In this document: positions 24,624 to 33,813 of the stretch, piece after piece
Position numbering within the stretch: position 1 is the stretch's first letter
Layout: the number at the start of each line of letters is the position of its first letter
Assembly: GCA_041690495.1 (NCBI GenBank)
Contig: JAWLHE010000003.1
Coordinates: forward strand, 416,967 to 480,966
Reading direction: 5' to 3'
Length of the DNA stretch: 64,000 bases
Source of the DNA: DATAAP01 sp041690495
Lineage (GTDB): Bacteria > Pseudomonadota > Alphaproteobacteria > CACIAM-22H2
Notes under the pieces: generated by a model
Told to the model about the DNA's origin: nothing
The model's database searches: none
The model's input: only the letters and a program-made list of their open reading frames with translations
Program-made: the position numbers and the translations under genes

Positions 24624-25991
24624 TCAGGTCCGCATCCCGAACTCGTTCATCAGACCATAAAGCGTCGGGCGGCTGATGCCGAGCAGCTTCGCCGCCTGCG
24701 AGATGTTGCCGTCGGCCTGGGCCAGGGCGCGCTGGATCGCCTCCCGCTCCGCCTGCTCGCGAATCTCGCGCAGGCTGAGCGGAGTCGGATTCGCCGTGGA
24801 CGTCGGCAGGTCGAGGTCGACCGGCGTGATCAGCGGACCTCCGGCCATGATCACCGCCCGCTTCATCCGGTTCTCGAGCTCGCGCACATTGCCCGGCCAC
24901 GGATAGCTCGCGATCGCGCCGAGCGCCTCGCTGGTGAAACCCCGCGGCGCCGCGCCGTTCTGCTTGCCGAACGTGTTGAGGAAGTGATGCGCGAGCAGGA
25001 CCGCATCGCCGCTGCGCTGGCGCAGCGGCGGGATCGAGAGGACGATTTCGCTGAGCCGGTAGTAAAGGTCCTCGCGGAACCGGTTGGTGGCGATCAGCTC
25101 CTCGGGCTTGTGGTGCGTCGCGCAGACGACGCGCACGTCGACCGAAATCTCTTCGCGGCCGCCGATCCGCTCGAACTTGCGCTCCTGCAGGAAGCGCAGC
25201 AGCTTTGCCTGCAAAGCCATCGGCATGTCGCCGATCTCGTCAAGGAACAGCGTTCCCTTGTCGGCGAGCTGGATCTTGCCCATCACCTGCTTGATCGCCC
25301 CGGTGAAGGCGCCCTTCTCGTGCCCGAACAACTCGCTTTCCAGGAGATTTTCCGGGATCGCGGCGCAATTGATGGCGATGAATCGCTTGGTCGCGCGCGG
25401 ACCCATCTCGTGCAGCGCCCGTGCCGCCAGTTCCTTGCCGGTGCCGCTTTCGCCGAGCAGAAACACGCTGGCATTGGTCGGCGCCACCTTTTCGATTGCC
25501 CGGCAGACATTGAGCATCGGCAGGCTGGAGGTGACAATGCCGCGCAGCGGCCAGTTCTGGGTCGATTGCGCGAGCCGACGGTTCTCCGCCTCCAGCTCGT
25601 AGAGATTGTATGCCCGGCTGACGATCAGGCTGAGGACGTCGGCATCGATGGGCTTCTGATAGAAATCATAGGCGCCGAGCTGGACGGCCTTGAGTGCATT
25701 GACGCGGTCCTCGTTGCCGGTGACGACGATCACCTTGGTTGTCGGCGAGGCCGACATGATGCCCTCGAGGGTCGCGAGCCCCTCCGCCGAGCCGTCTGGG
25801 TCGGGCGGCAGCCCGAGATCGACAGTGACAACCGGCGGCTTGACGGACGCGACGAGATTCATGGCCGCTTCGCGATTATCCGCGAATGCGATGTCGTAAT
25901 CGGTAAACGCCCAGGAGAGCTGGCGCTGCAGGTCCAGATCGTCCTCGACAACGAGCAGCTTGCGTTTCGCCTTGTCCATCTTCATTTCCAC
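24624..25991 (-). CDS. prsR: PEP-CTERM system sigma-54-dependent response regulator PrsR, 455 aa
   Basis: NtrC-family enhancer-binding protein. The receiver domain (about 10-125) has its phospho-acceptor at Asp58 (VTVDLGLP). The AAA+ domain has Walker A GESGTGKE (180-187), the sigma-54 contact loop GAFTGA (228-233) and FLDEIGDM. A Fis-type helix-turn-helix is at the C-terminus (GNISQAAKLLGISRPTLYGL). It should be phosphorylated by PrsK and open sigma-54 promoters; two strong candidates are at 50621-50635 and 55355-55371. The GTG at 25991 is followed by in-frame ATGs at 25985 and 25979, so the exact start is uncertain. The gene lies 10 bp after prsK. Confidence 0.95.
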   Translation of the reverse strand: MEMKMDKAKRKLLVVEDDLDLQRQLSWAFTDYDIAFADNREAAMNLVASVKPPVVTVDLGLPPDPDGSAEGLATLEGIMSASPTTKVIVVTGNEDRVNALKAVQLGAYDFYQKPIDADVLSLIVSRAYNLYELEAENRRLAQSTQNWPLRGIVTSSLPMLNVCRAIEKVAPTNASVFLLGESGTGKELAARALHEMGPRATKRFIAINCAAIPENLLESELFGHEKGAFTGAIKQVMGKIQLADKGTLFLDEIGDMPMALQAKLLRFLQERKFERIGGREEISVDVRVVCATHHKPEELIATNRFREDLYYRLSEIVLSIPPLRQRSGDAVLLAHHFLNTFGKQNGAAPRGFTSEALGAIASYPWPGNVRELENRMKRAVIMAGGPLITPVDLDLPTSTANPTPLSLREIREQAEREAIQRALAQADGNISQAAKLLGISRPTLYGLMNEFGMRT

Positions 25992-26001
25992 CCGGTGTTG
26001 A

Positions 26002-28083
26002 CTATACGCTGACCGGCCGGACGAGCGGCAAGCTCATCTTCATGACCGTTCCGCGCCCTGGTTGACTGAACACGTCGAGGCGCCCCCCGACGGCACGCGC
26101 GAATTCATTCGTCTCGTACACCCCGATGCCGTAGCCGCCGCCCTTCGTCGATTTGAACGGCCGGAACAACTGGTCGCGGATGAACTCGGGATCCATGCCC
26201 GGGCCGTTGTCCTCGACCTCGAGCACCGCCATCGTGCCCTCGCTGCGCAGCCGCACCTGGACCTTGCCGTCCTGCGGGGACGCTTCGACGGCATTCTGCA
26301 GCAGGTGCCCTACGACCCGGCGCAGGCGTTCCTCGTCGGCCTTCACGACCAGATTTGGCGTCCGAATCTCCAGGCTGATGGAGGGCCCGCGGCCATTCTG
26401 GGCCGCGACGGCGGCCTGGAGCAACCGCTCGATCTCGATCGCCTGCCCTTGCGCCGCCGCCTGGGCAGGCTGCCCATGCAACTGCTGCAGCAGCCGCTTC
26501 ATTTTCTCGATCGAGCCCTCGATGGTTCGGATGACATCGTCCTGGAACGCCGCTTCGTGGCGGTGCCTCGCGGCGTTCGACACGATCAGCGACAGCCGGC
26601 TCACGAGATTCTTGATGTCGTGAATGACGAACGCGAAGCGCTTGTTGAATGCTTCGAACTGGCGCGCTTCGGCCAGCGCTTCGCTCAGCTCGTACTCCGC
26701 CAGATAGCTCGCTGCCTGCTGGCCCAGCGTGCCCAGAAGTTCATAATCTTCCCAGTCGAGTTCCTTCGGCGCGCGCGGCTTGCCGAGAATCAGGATGCCG
26801 CGCAGCTCGTCATGGTGGATGAGAGGCACGATCAGCCAGGCGCGGCCGATTCCGGCAAGCCAGGACGGCAGGACGATCCCTTCATAGCGGCCCGCCTCGC
26901 CGCGCAGCTCGTCGATATTCACCACCGAATGGGTCCGGGAAAGGAACTCGGCTAGCCTGTCGCCGCGATCGATATGCGTGTCGGTCCCCTCGAGTTCCCA
27001 GCGCGACAGGTTCCATGTCGACTTCAGCAGAAAGCGCTCCTGCTGCTGGATCCAGACGCCGCCTTCCGGACTGTCGAAAATGTCGCACACCGCCTGGATG
27101 ACGCGCTCGGGCAGCTTCACGTTCTCCTCGGCCTCGGAGATCGTGCGGATGAACCGCAGCCACTCGTCGCGGTAGTCGTATTTGTACTTGAAGAAATGTT
27201 TGCCGATGAAGGTCTTGAGATAGCCGCGTACGGTGCCCGACGATAACGTGACGAGCAGCAGGAGCCCGGAGCCGAACAGGAACACCATCTGCAGCACGCC
27301 GCCCCAGGTGCCGCCGAACTGCCGGATGTAGTAGCCGACCGCCGCCATGACCAGCAGATAGGTGCCCGCACCGAGCAGCGCCGCAGAATGGAAAACAAGG
27401 CTGTGCGATACGACGATGCCGCGGCGGGGACGCTTGCTGCGCAGGACCGACACGGCGAGTAGCAGCACCGAAAGCGCATCGATGATGCCGCGCGCGGCGA
27501 ACAAGTCGCCGTCGATCTGCCGGAAAAGCAGCGCCTGCGAGTAGAGAAAGAAGTCATAGCCGAAAATCGCGCCGACGCCGAAGCACAGGTACTTCAGGTT
27601 CCAGCGCGCGTCCGAGGGCACGTTGCGCAGCAGGTTCTCGGTCAGCGCGAGGCCGAAGATGGCGAGCGTCAGGTAGCCGATGATGATGAGATTGGCATCG
27701 ATCAGCCGCGGCCCGTCCACCAACAGCGATGGCAACACGCCGAGCACTGCAGCAATCAGGCCGCCGGCAACGATCGCCGCCTGGAGGTAGAGACGCGCAC
27801 GGACCCGCTCGGGGCTGCTCGCGAACAGGGCATCGGCAAGGAAGACCAGCCATGCCGTGCTGCGGACGACCTCGAGCAGATGGCCCGACACGATGAAGCG
27901 TACGCCGCCCGACCAAAACTCGGCCGCGAGCCACCCCGACCACAGAGCGGTACAGCCGGCGGCCATGATCATCGACTGATAGGAACGGACCTCCCCGCGG
28001 CGCCATGCGAGCAGCACGGCGAGAACCGCGAACGAGACGGCCGACGCCGAATACGTTGCAACGGCTAGTTCCATGGGCGGCAT
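26002..28083 (-). CDS. prsK: XrtA/PEP-CTERM system histidine kinase PrsK, 693 aa
   Basis: Inner-membrane sensor kinase. Residues 1-285 form about eight hydrophobic segments, followed by a GAF-like region (about 310-455), a dimerisation/phospho-acceptor helix with His488 (FAFVIHDIKNLVSRL), and an ATPase domain with the N box HLLQNAVEAS, G1 VEDNGPGM and G2 GGGYGIGVY. The HDIKN form of the H box is characteristic of PrsK. The signal sensed is unknown. It is 13 bp from the priming sugar transferase upstream and 10 bp from prsR, making a sugar transferase-prsK-prsR operon. Confidence 0.95.
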   Translation of the reverse strand: MPPMELAVATYSASAVSFAVLAVLLAWRRGEVRSYQSMIMAAGCTALWSGWLAAEFWSGGVRFIVSGHLLEVVRSTAWLVFLADALFASSPERVRARLYLQAAIVAGGLIAAVLGVLPSLLVDGPRLIDANLIIIGYLTLAIFGLALTENLLRNVPSDARWNLKYLCFGVGAIFGYDFFLYSQALLFRQIDGDLFAARGIIDALSVLLLAVSVLRSKRPRRGIVVSHSLVFHSAALLGAGTYLLVMAAVGYYIRQFGGTWGGVLQMVFLFGSGLLLLVTLSSGTVRGYLKTFIGKHFFKYKYDYRDEWLRFIRTISEAEENVKLPERVIQAVCDIFDSPEGGVWIQQQERFLLKSTWNLSRWELEGTDTHIDRGDRLAEFLSRTHSVVNIDELRGEAGRYEGIVLPSWLAGIGRAWLIVPLIHHDELRGILILGKPRAPKELDWEDYELLGTLGQQAASYLAEYELSEALAEARQFEAFNKRFAFVIHDIKNLVSRLSLIVSNAARHRHEAAFQDDVIRTIEGSIEKMKRLLQQLHGQPAQAAAQGQAIEIERLLQAAVAAQNGRGPSISLEIRTPNLVVKADEERLRRVVGHLLQNAVEASPQDGKVQVRLRSEGTMAVLEVEDNGPGMDPEFIRDQLFRPFKSTKGGGYGIGVYETNEFARAVGGRLDVFSQPGRGTVMKMSLPLVRPVSV

Positions 28084-28096
28084 GTCTGGCGCGCCC

Positions 28097-29485
28097 TCAG
28101 CGCACGCCTTCGGGGAAGAGCACGACCCGCGCCGTCTGCAGCAGGATTATGCAATCGAGAAAAATGCTGTGGTTCTTGATGTAGTACAGGTCGTATTCGA
28201 GCTTCTGCTTGGCGTCCTCGACCGAAGCGCCGTAGGGAAAATTGATCTGTGCCCAGCCGGTGATGCCCGGCTTCACGCGGTGGCGCTCGGCATAATACGG
28301 AATCTTCGCCGCCAGCTCCTGCACAAAGAATGGGCGTTCGGGCCGCGGTCCGATGAAGCTCATGTCGCCGAGAAGGACATTGAAAACCTGCGGGATCTCG
28401 TCGATCCGGGTCTGGCGGATGATGTGGCCGACGCGCGTCACGCGCGAATCGGCGGCCCCGGCCCATTTCGGCACGCCATCGCGCTCGGCATCCGTCACCA
28501 TGCTGCGGAACTTCAGCAGCATGAACGGGCGACCGTGCCGGCCGACGCGCTCCTGACGGTAGAAGATCGGCCCGCGGCTATCGAGCTTGATCGCTATTGC
28601 GGTGAAGACAAGCACCGGGAGCGTGAGCAAAAGGAACGCTGCGCTCACGGCGAGGTCGAACCCACGCTTGAGAAATCGAGTCGCCGCGGTGCCGCCGAAG
28701 CCGTCTGAAAAAATCATCCAGCTTGGATGAACCGTGTCGAGGTCGACGCGCCCGGTCTCTTTCTCCCAGAACGAGGAGAACTCCAGAACGTTAACGCCGC
28801 TGAGCTTCAGGTGAAGCAGATCGTTGACGGGCATTTCCTTGCGCCGGTCCTCGACCGCAACCACGATTTCATCGACACGCGTCTTTTCCGCGAGGCGCAC
28901 GAGATCGGCCGCTTCGCCGATGATCTGTTCGGGCGGCACGCAAGCGCTCTCGGCGTTCATCTGAATGAACCCGGCGCACATGAAGCTGGGCGCCCGGCGG
29001 CTCACCTCCAGACTGCCGATGCGGGCTGCCCTGCTGCCCGCGCCGAGAACGAGGATGCGACGCTTCAGGGCGTGCGAGGTCACGACGCGGCGCGAAGCAA
29101 GCCTGAAGCAGACGATTCCGGTGAAACCCAGAAGGATCGCGATGCCGAGCGCGCTGCGCCAGAGCTCCAGCGATGGAACTGAATATTGAAGTGCGCCGAT
29201 TGCGACGAATCCGAGCAGAAAACTGACGCACAGCCGCAGGAACATCACCCGCGTATCGGATAGCGACTCCTGCCGGTAGACTCCAACCGCATGCATCGTC
29301 AGCATGAACACGCCGACGAAGATCGCCGCGTCAGGGGCGTGGCGATAGATTTCCTCGATGAAGTGGTCCGCGTCGGCAAAGCGCAGGAACTTGCCAGCAT
29401 AGACCGCGACGGCAAGCAGCAGCGCCTCGATCGCGGCAAGCGCGAGGACCGTCGTGCTCAGATAATGGCGGAAGATGCGGACCAT
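28097..29485 (-). CDS. priming sugar transferase, XrtA/PEP-CTERM type (TIGR03013-like), 462 aa
   Basis: Polyprenyl-phosphate sugar-1-phosphate transferase that starts the repeat unit on the carrier lipid. Four or so N-terminal membrane segments (about 10-130) are followed by a Rossmann-like domain (about 140-250, RILVLGAGSRAARIGSLEVS) and the bacterial sugar transferase domain with a membrane helix (about 275-300) and the KLDSRGPIFYRQERVGRHG, LKFRSMVTDAERDG and RKTRIDEIPQ-like (RQTRIDEIPQVFNV) and GPRPERP catalytic motifs. First gene of the prsK/prsR operon; the 466-bp region upstream must hold the promoter. Confidence 0.95.
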   Translation of the reverse strand: MVRIFRHYLSTTVLALAAIEALLLAVAVYAGKFLRFADADHFIEEIYRHAPDAAIFVGVFMLTMHAVGVYRQESLSDTRVMFLRLCVSFLLGFVAIGALQYSVPSLELWRSALGIAILLGFTGIVCFRLASRRVVTSHALKRRILVLGAGSRAARIGSLEVSRRAPSFMCAGFIQMNAESACVPPEQIIGEAADLVRLAEKTRVDEIVVAVEDRRKEMPVNDLLHLKLSGVNVLEFSSFWEKETGRVDLDTVHPSWMIFSDGFGGTAATRFLKRGFDLAVSAAFLLLTLPVLVFTAIAIKLDSRGPIFYRQERVGRHGRPFMLLKFRSMVTDAERDGVPKWAGAADSRVTRVGHIIRQTRIDEIPQVFNVLLGDMSFIGPRPERPFFVQELAAKIPYYAERHRVKPGITGWAQINFPYGASVEDAKQKLEYDLYYIKNHSIFLDCIILLQTARVVLFPEGVR

Positions 29486-29951
29486 GCCTTATCGGTCCGC
29501 CGCGGCATGAGATGCCGATCTGATCCCCTGTCGCGGGCTTTTCGTACTGCCTGTCATCGATCTACCCCCACCGCGCTCAACGGCGCCCGACTCCATTCTT
29601 TCGTCCTGCCCAGGACGAAAAGTGTCGGCGTTTTTTACTCAAATATGGTTAACAATTCGCGCCGTCCCGTTAGCATTCGAGTGGATTGTCGAGGCGCTCT
29701 GTGGCCGGCACCAGACGTTAACGAGGCGTCCAGAACGAACTCCATGACCTTCATGCGCGAGGCCCTGACGAAGCCAGGCGATCGCGTGAGCCGCTTTTGC
29801 AATTATCACTGCATTGGACGGGCCGGGGTGCCCGGTTCATACCGGTCCCGCCTACAGCCGCAGCGAGTACAACTCCGGGGTGCGTTTGTCAATAATGCAG
29901 AGAAATCAATGGTGGCACGCCGGATGACCGCGCCGAGACCGGATCGCAGGG
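29486..29951. other. 466-bp non-coding region upstream of the priming transferase
   Basis: No sustained coding frame. It lies between the 3' end of the heparinase-like gene and the start of the sugar transferase gene, both on the minus strand. It contains a perfect 9-bp inverted repeat at 29599-29620 and an AT-richer patch (29631-29660, including a six-T run and GGTTAAC). A promoter for the sugar transferase-prsK-prsR operon is expected here; no sigma-54 consensus was seen in the minus orientation. Confidence 0.5.
29599..29620. repeat. perfect 9-bp inverted repeat with 4-base loop
   Basis: TTTCGTCCT and AGGACGAAA flank GCCC. In RNA it would form a stable 9-pair hairpin; in DNA it could be an operator. 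It is not followed by a T run on the minus strand, so it does not look like an intrinsic terminator for the heparinase-like gene. It lies about 115-135 bp upstream of the sugar transferase start. Confidence 0.55.
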
Positions 29952-32162
29952 TCAGGCGAAATAGACGAAATTCAACCAGGCGCCAGTCGCGATCCAGCAG
30001 ACCGCTGCAAGACCGGCAAGCAGCGCCGAATAGCGCGGAGCGATGCGCGACACCGCGGCGAACACGATCAGCTGGCCAAGCGCCAACCCCAGGACAAGAT
30101 AGCTCGCCCGGAAGCGATACGGTATGAAGTCCTCGTACCAGCGCGATGCGCCCGATGCTGCGACGCGGTGATAGGCCGCTTCCATCGTGGCGCGGTGTGC
30201 GGGCGCCAGCACCGCCCCGGCGACCGCCTCCGCCGCTCCCGTGGGGCCGGTCAACCGCAGGTCTGCGCCGTTCCGCGATATTGCGATGAGGCCGTCGCGG
30301 GTTTCCAGACGCAGCGACCAGCGCTCCGGGCCCGACCACGACTCCATGCGCGGCGCGCCCGCAAGGCCCGGCCGGCCGCGCTCGCTCGGCGCCGCCACCA
30401 TCATCGACCAGCCGGAATCCGATCGCTGGCGGACCAGGAAGGCAGGGGTGGGCGTCACAGCCTGATTCTCCGCTATCGCCCAGCCGATGTGAGGCGACCG
30501 GCTGCCGCGATGCAACGTCACCTCATGGCCAGGGGCGCCCGCGAAGGCCAGCTCCATGGATGCCGCTTCACCCGGGCGGCTCAGCGTGAATGCGTCCGCG
30601 ATGCCGGCTTCGGCGGCGGAAAGCCGAGGATGCGTCGTCCAGACCGTATTCACTTCCCGCGCATGCGCGTCAGTAAAGGAATCGATGACCAGCCAGAGGT
30701 CGGCGGAATAGCGCAGGATCTGACGGCGCGCGGCGAACCCGTCCGGACGCGTGCGTTCCAGTTCCATGAATGCCAATCGGGACGTGGCGATATGCCGAAG
30801 CGGCCGTGTCGTGCGCTCGCTATCCTGTGCTTCGCCGACGAGATGCGGCGCGTTGCTGCCGGGCCAGCCTTCCGCCATCAGCCGACCGGTCGTGTCGTAA
30901 TAAGGGAAATATCCGGCATTGCCAATCCACTGCCGCCCGCCGCTCCACAACACCAGGCTGCCCTCGTCGGCATGCTTGTGGACGCGGCTGGGCCAGTTCG
31001 ACCAGGTCACGGCGAGCTGGCTGAGGGCCTGCGCATTCGGCCAGTCTTCCAGGCCGTGCCACCAGATCAGCACTCCGCCATCCGGATGCAGCGTCAGCGG
31101 CGCCGGCTTGCCTGTCACGAGCGGTTCGAGTGGGCCATACCCTCCGTCGGGCAGATGGCGTGGCGCGAGCGACCGCGTCGGGACCCGATCCGTGTCGCCG
31201 ATCATCGGCACCGTGCCATCGGGGCGACGCAGCTGCGCGTAATAGATCTTGGACTGCTCGTAGCGCTCGGCGAGATCGGCTGGAACCGTCTTCCCCAGGA
31301 GTGTCGCGCAGCGCAGGCTAGCCGCAATCAGGGCCATTCCGAACGGCTGGTAGCCGGGGGAGTGCTCGCTGATCACGCCGTCGCGGCCGATAAAATACTG
31401 CATGTGCTCGACGAAGCGTCGATAGCCGGTTTCCGCCCATTCCGGCGCATGCTCGAGTTCGGGAAACGCCAGCGACAGGACCATCAGCACGAGGTTCTGC
31501 ATGGCGCCGTGGTTCGACCGATACGTGTACAGAACCTGGCGGCCGAGGAGCTGGCCGTAGCGGTCGACCAGTTCCATGAGCTCGTACGCGAAGTCCGGGT
31601 CATACGACGTGTTGCCGGTCCCGCGATAATGGAACCACAACTCGGTCAGGACAAGGGCGCGGGCGGCGATCGCGTGATCGTTCCAGAACAGCCCCTCCGG
31701 CGGCACCACGACCGACCGCTCGTAGTCCGCCCACCCGCGGACGTATTCGACCGCCGCCTTAAGATAGTGCTGATCGCGCGTTTTCGCGTATGCGCGGACC
31801 ATGAATTCCGGCACGGCAAGGCTCGACATCGCCAGGGCGATCTGGGGCGGCCCGGCGAGCACATCCTGCGCCGAAAAACGCGCCGACAGGCGAAAGGCGC
31901 CGCGCGCCGAGACGATCGGCTCGCCCGCCAGTATGGCGTCCGCGATCGGCAGCGCGTCCGCGGATTGGCCCGACGATGGGCTGAGCCGGATCCTGGCAAG
32001 TTCCGCCAGGCGGTCGTCCGGCGGCACCGTGCGCAAACGCTCGACCGCGCCAATGTCGACGTCGGTCGAGACGCGATATTTCCACAGGGCGGGAAACCAG
32101 ATGCTGAAGAGAACCACGGCCGGAAGTATCCAGGCCAATAGCTTGGTCAGGCGCTTCATCAT
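29952..32162 (-). CDS. heparinase II/III / alginate-lyase-like membrane-anchored protein, 736 aa
   Basis: Probable periplasmic polysaccharide lyase tethered at both ends. An N-terminal membrane segment (about 3-25 from MKRLTKLLAWILPAVVLF) is followed by an alpha/alpha-toroid alginate-lyase-like region (about 60-350, containing NHGAMQNLVLMVLSLAFPE and RDGVISEHSPGYQPFGMAL). A heparinase II/III-type beta-sandwich follows (HKHADEGSLVLWSGGRQWIG is the signature), and there are two hydrophobic segments at the C-terminus. The tandem ATG at 32162/32159 is preferred to a TTG at 32213, because it places the hydrophobic helix at the very N-terminus. It could edit or trim the exported glycan. Divergent from the O-glycosylation ligase. 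Confidence 0.86.
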   Translation of the reverse strand: MMKRLTKLLAWILPAVVLFSIWFPALWKYRVSTDVDIGAVERLRTVPPDDRLAELARIRLSPSSGQSADALPIADAILAGEPIVSARGAFRLSARFSAQDVLAGPPQIALAMSSLAVPEFMVRAYAKTRDQHYLKAAVEYVRGWADYERSVVVPPEGLFWNDHAIAARALVLTELWFHYRGTGNTSYDPDFAYELMELVDRYGQLLGRQVLYTYRSNHGAMQNLVLMVLSLAFPELEHAPEWAETGYRRFVEHMQYFIGRDGVISEHSPGYQPFGMALIAASLRCATLLGKTVPADLAERYEQSKIYYAQLRRPDGTVPMIGDTDRVPTRSLAPRHLPDGGYGPLEPLVTGKPAPLTLHPDGGVLIWWHGLEDWPNAQALSQLAVTWSNWPSRVHKHADEGSLVLWSGGRQWIGNAGYFPYYDTTGRLMAEGWPGSNAPHLVGEAQDSERTTRPLRHIATSRLAFMELERTRPDGFAARRQILRYSADLWLVIDSFTDAHAREVNTVWTTHPRLSAAEAGIADAFTLSRPGEAASMELAFAGAPGHEVTLHRGSRSPHIGWAIAENQAVTPTPAFLVRQRSDSGWSMMVAAPSERGRPGLAGAPRMESWSGPERWSLRLETRDGLIAISRNGADLRLTGPTGAAEAVAGAVLAPAHRATMEAAYHRVAASGASRWYEDFIPYRFRASYLVLGLALGQLIVFAAVSRIAPRYSALLAGLAAVCWIATGAWLNFVYFA

Positions 32163-32337
32163 CTCGGAGTCGTTCGTGTCAGGGATGAACCGGGAGGCGG
32201 CGGAGATTTCCAACGCTGGGTCTGGCTGCGAGGCGATCAGGGCGTGTACAGTAAGTGAATCGACGTCCGACGCGCCAACCCATTTATAGCGTGTGAATTT
32301 TAACCAATTCTAACAGTGCGGTCGCTATAAGAAGATC

Positions 32338-33663
32338 ATGCGCGACGTAATTGTGGCGATGATCGTATTCGGGTCGACCCCGTTCGCGTTCGTTCGCCCG
32401 TATATCGGCATCGTCATCTGGTACTGGCTGTCGCTGATGAACCCGCATCGGCTGACATGGGGCTTTGCCTATCACGCACGCTTCGCCCTTGTCGTCGGCG
32501 CGGCGACCTTCCTTGCATGGCTGGTCTCGCGCGAGCCGAAGCGGCCGCCGGCGAGCGCACCCACCATCCTGCTGGCGCTGTTCACCGTGTGGGTGACGGT
32601 CTCGACGATATTTGCGGAGAATCCCGTCGAGGCGACGGCGAAGTGGACGCAGATCATCAAGATCCTTGGCATGACGTTCATTGCCATGTGCCTCGTCCAG
32701 GATCGATTCCGCCTCCAGATCGTCGTCTGGACTGTCGCCGCCTCCGTCGGCTTCTATGGCGTACGCGGCGGCGCCTTCACGATCCTGACGGCCGGCAACT
32801 ATCTCGTCTGGGGGCCGCCCGACTCGTTCCTGACCGACAACAACCAGCTCGCGCTGGCGCTGATCATGGTTCTGCCGTTGATCTGGTATCTGTACCTGAC
32901 GACGGCGCAGCGCTATCTGCGGCTCGGGCTGCTCGGCGCCGGAGCGCTCACGACGCTCTCCATCTTCGGCTCACATTCGCGCGGCGGCTTCCTTGCGCTC
33001 TGCGTAATGCTGACATTTCTCTGGCTCAAGAGCCGTCACAAGCTGCTGACGGGGGCGGCCGCACTCGTCCTGATGACCGGCGCGCTCGCGTTCGTACCGT
33101 CCAAGTGGTTCGAGCGCATGGAGACGATCGGCACGTACCACGAGGACGCCTCTGTCCAGGGCCGGTTCGATGCCTGGACGTTCGCGTGGCGGCTGGCCAA
33201 GGAGCGCCCGCTCGTGGGCGGTGGCGGCAACGTCTTCGGCGACGTGCAGCTGTACTCCCGCCTCGTCCCGACCGCACCGAAGACCCAGAACGCGCACAGC
33301 ATCTATTTCGAGGTGCTCGGCGAGAGCGGATTTGTCGGGCTTGCGCTGTTCCTTATGCTCGGGTTGTCGTGCCTGCTGACCGCCGGCGGCATCATCAGGC
33401 GCACGCGCAACCGTCCAGAACTCGAATGGGCCCGGAATCTCGCGGCGATGATACAAGTGTCGCTGCTCGGCTATGCCAGCGGCGGAGCGTTCCTGAATCT
33501 GGGCTTCTTCGACTTGTATTATACAGTCATCGCAATTCTGGTTGCCCTCAAGGCCGTGGTCGACCGGGAACTCGCCCGAGAACCGACGGTTCCGGCGGCA
33601 GCCCTGCCGCGGGCCCATGCGGTGGGCTCTCGAACGGCCGTCGCGGCGCCGCAACCGCCGTGA
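32338..33663 (+). CDS. O-glycosylation ligase / Wzy-like polymerase, exosortase A-associated (TIGR03097-like), 441 aa
   Basis: Polytopic inner-membrane protein with about ten hydrophobic segments and the O-antigen ligase/polymerase (Wzy_C) signature around IFGSHSRGGFLALCVML (about 203-219), then a large periplasmic loop (about 255-325) containing GRFDAWTFAWRLAKERPLVGGGGNVFG and HSIYFEVLGESGFVGL. It is predicted either to polymerise repeat units or to transfer glycan onto exported proteins; the family name implies the latter but this is not established by the sequence. Preceded by a 124-bp AT-rich divergent promoter region shared with the heparinase-like gene. Confidence 0.92.
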   Translation: MRDVIVAMIVFGSTPFAFVRPYIGIVIWYWLSLMNPHRLTWGFAYHARFALVVGAATFLAWLVSREPKRPPASAPTILLALFTVWVTVSTIFAENPVEATAKWTQIIKILGMTFIAMCLVQDRFRLQIVVWTVAASVGFYGVRGGAFTILTAGNYLVWGPPDSFLTDNNQLALALIMVLPLIWYLYLTTAQRYLRLGLLGAGALTTLSIFGSHSRGGFLALCVMLTFLWLKSRHKLLTGAAALVLMTGALAFVPSKWFERMETIGTYHEDASVQGRFDAWTFAWRLAKERPLVGGGGNVFGDVQLYSRLVPTAPKTQNAHSIYFEVLGESGFVGLALFLMLGLSCLLTAGGIIRRTRNRPELEWARNLAAMIQVSLLGYASGGAFLNLGFFDLYYTVIAILVALKAVVDRELAREPTVPAAALPRAHAVGSRTAVAAPQPP

Positions 33664-33813
33664 AGGCTTCATGCCGGCCGATCTGAGTCCCGGCGCGCGC
33701 GCCGAGGCTACCTCGCGGGCGTATGAACCATTATGGTCGCGGCGAAACCGGTCGGGACGCGATGCTGGTCGCGGACTCCCGATCGTCGGACCCAATCCTG
33801 CGCCAGGCTGTAC

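Noticed and set aside
29599..29620. Hairpin as an intrinsic terminator of the heparinase-like gene
   Set aside because: No T run follows it on the minus strand and it lies more than 330 bp after the stop codon.
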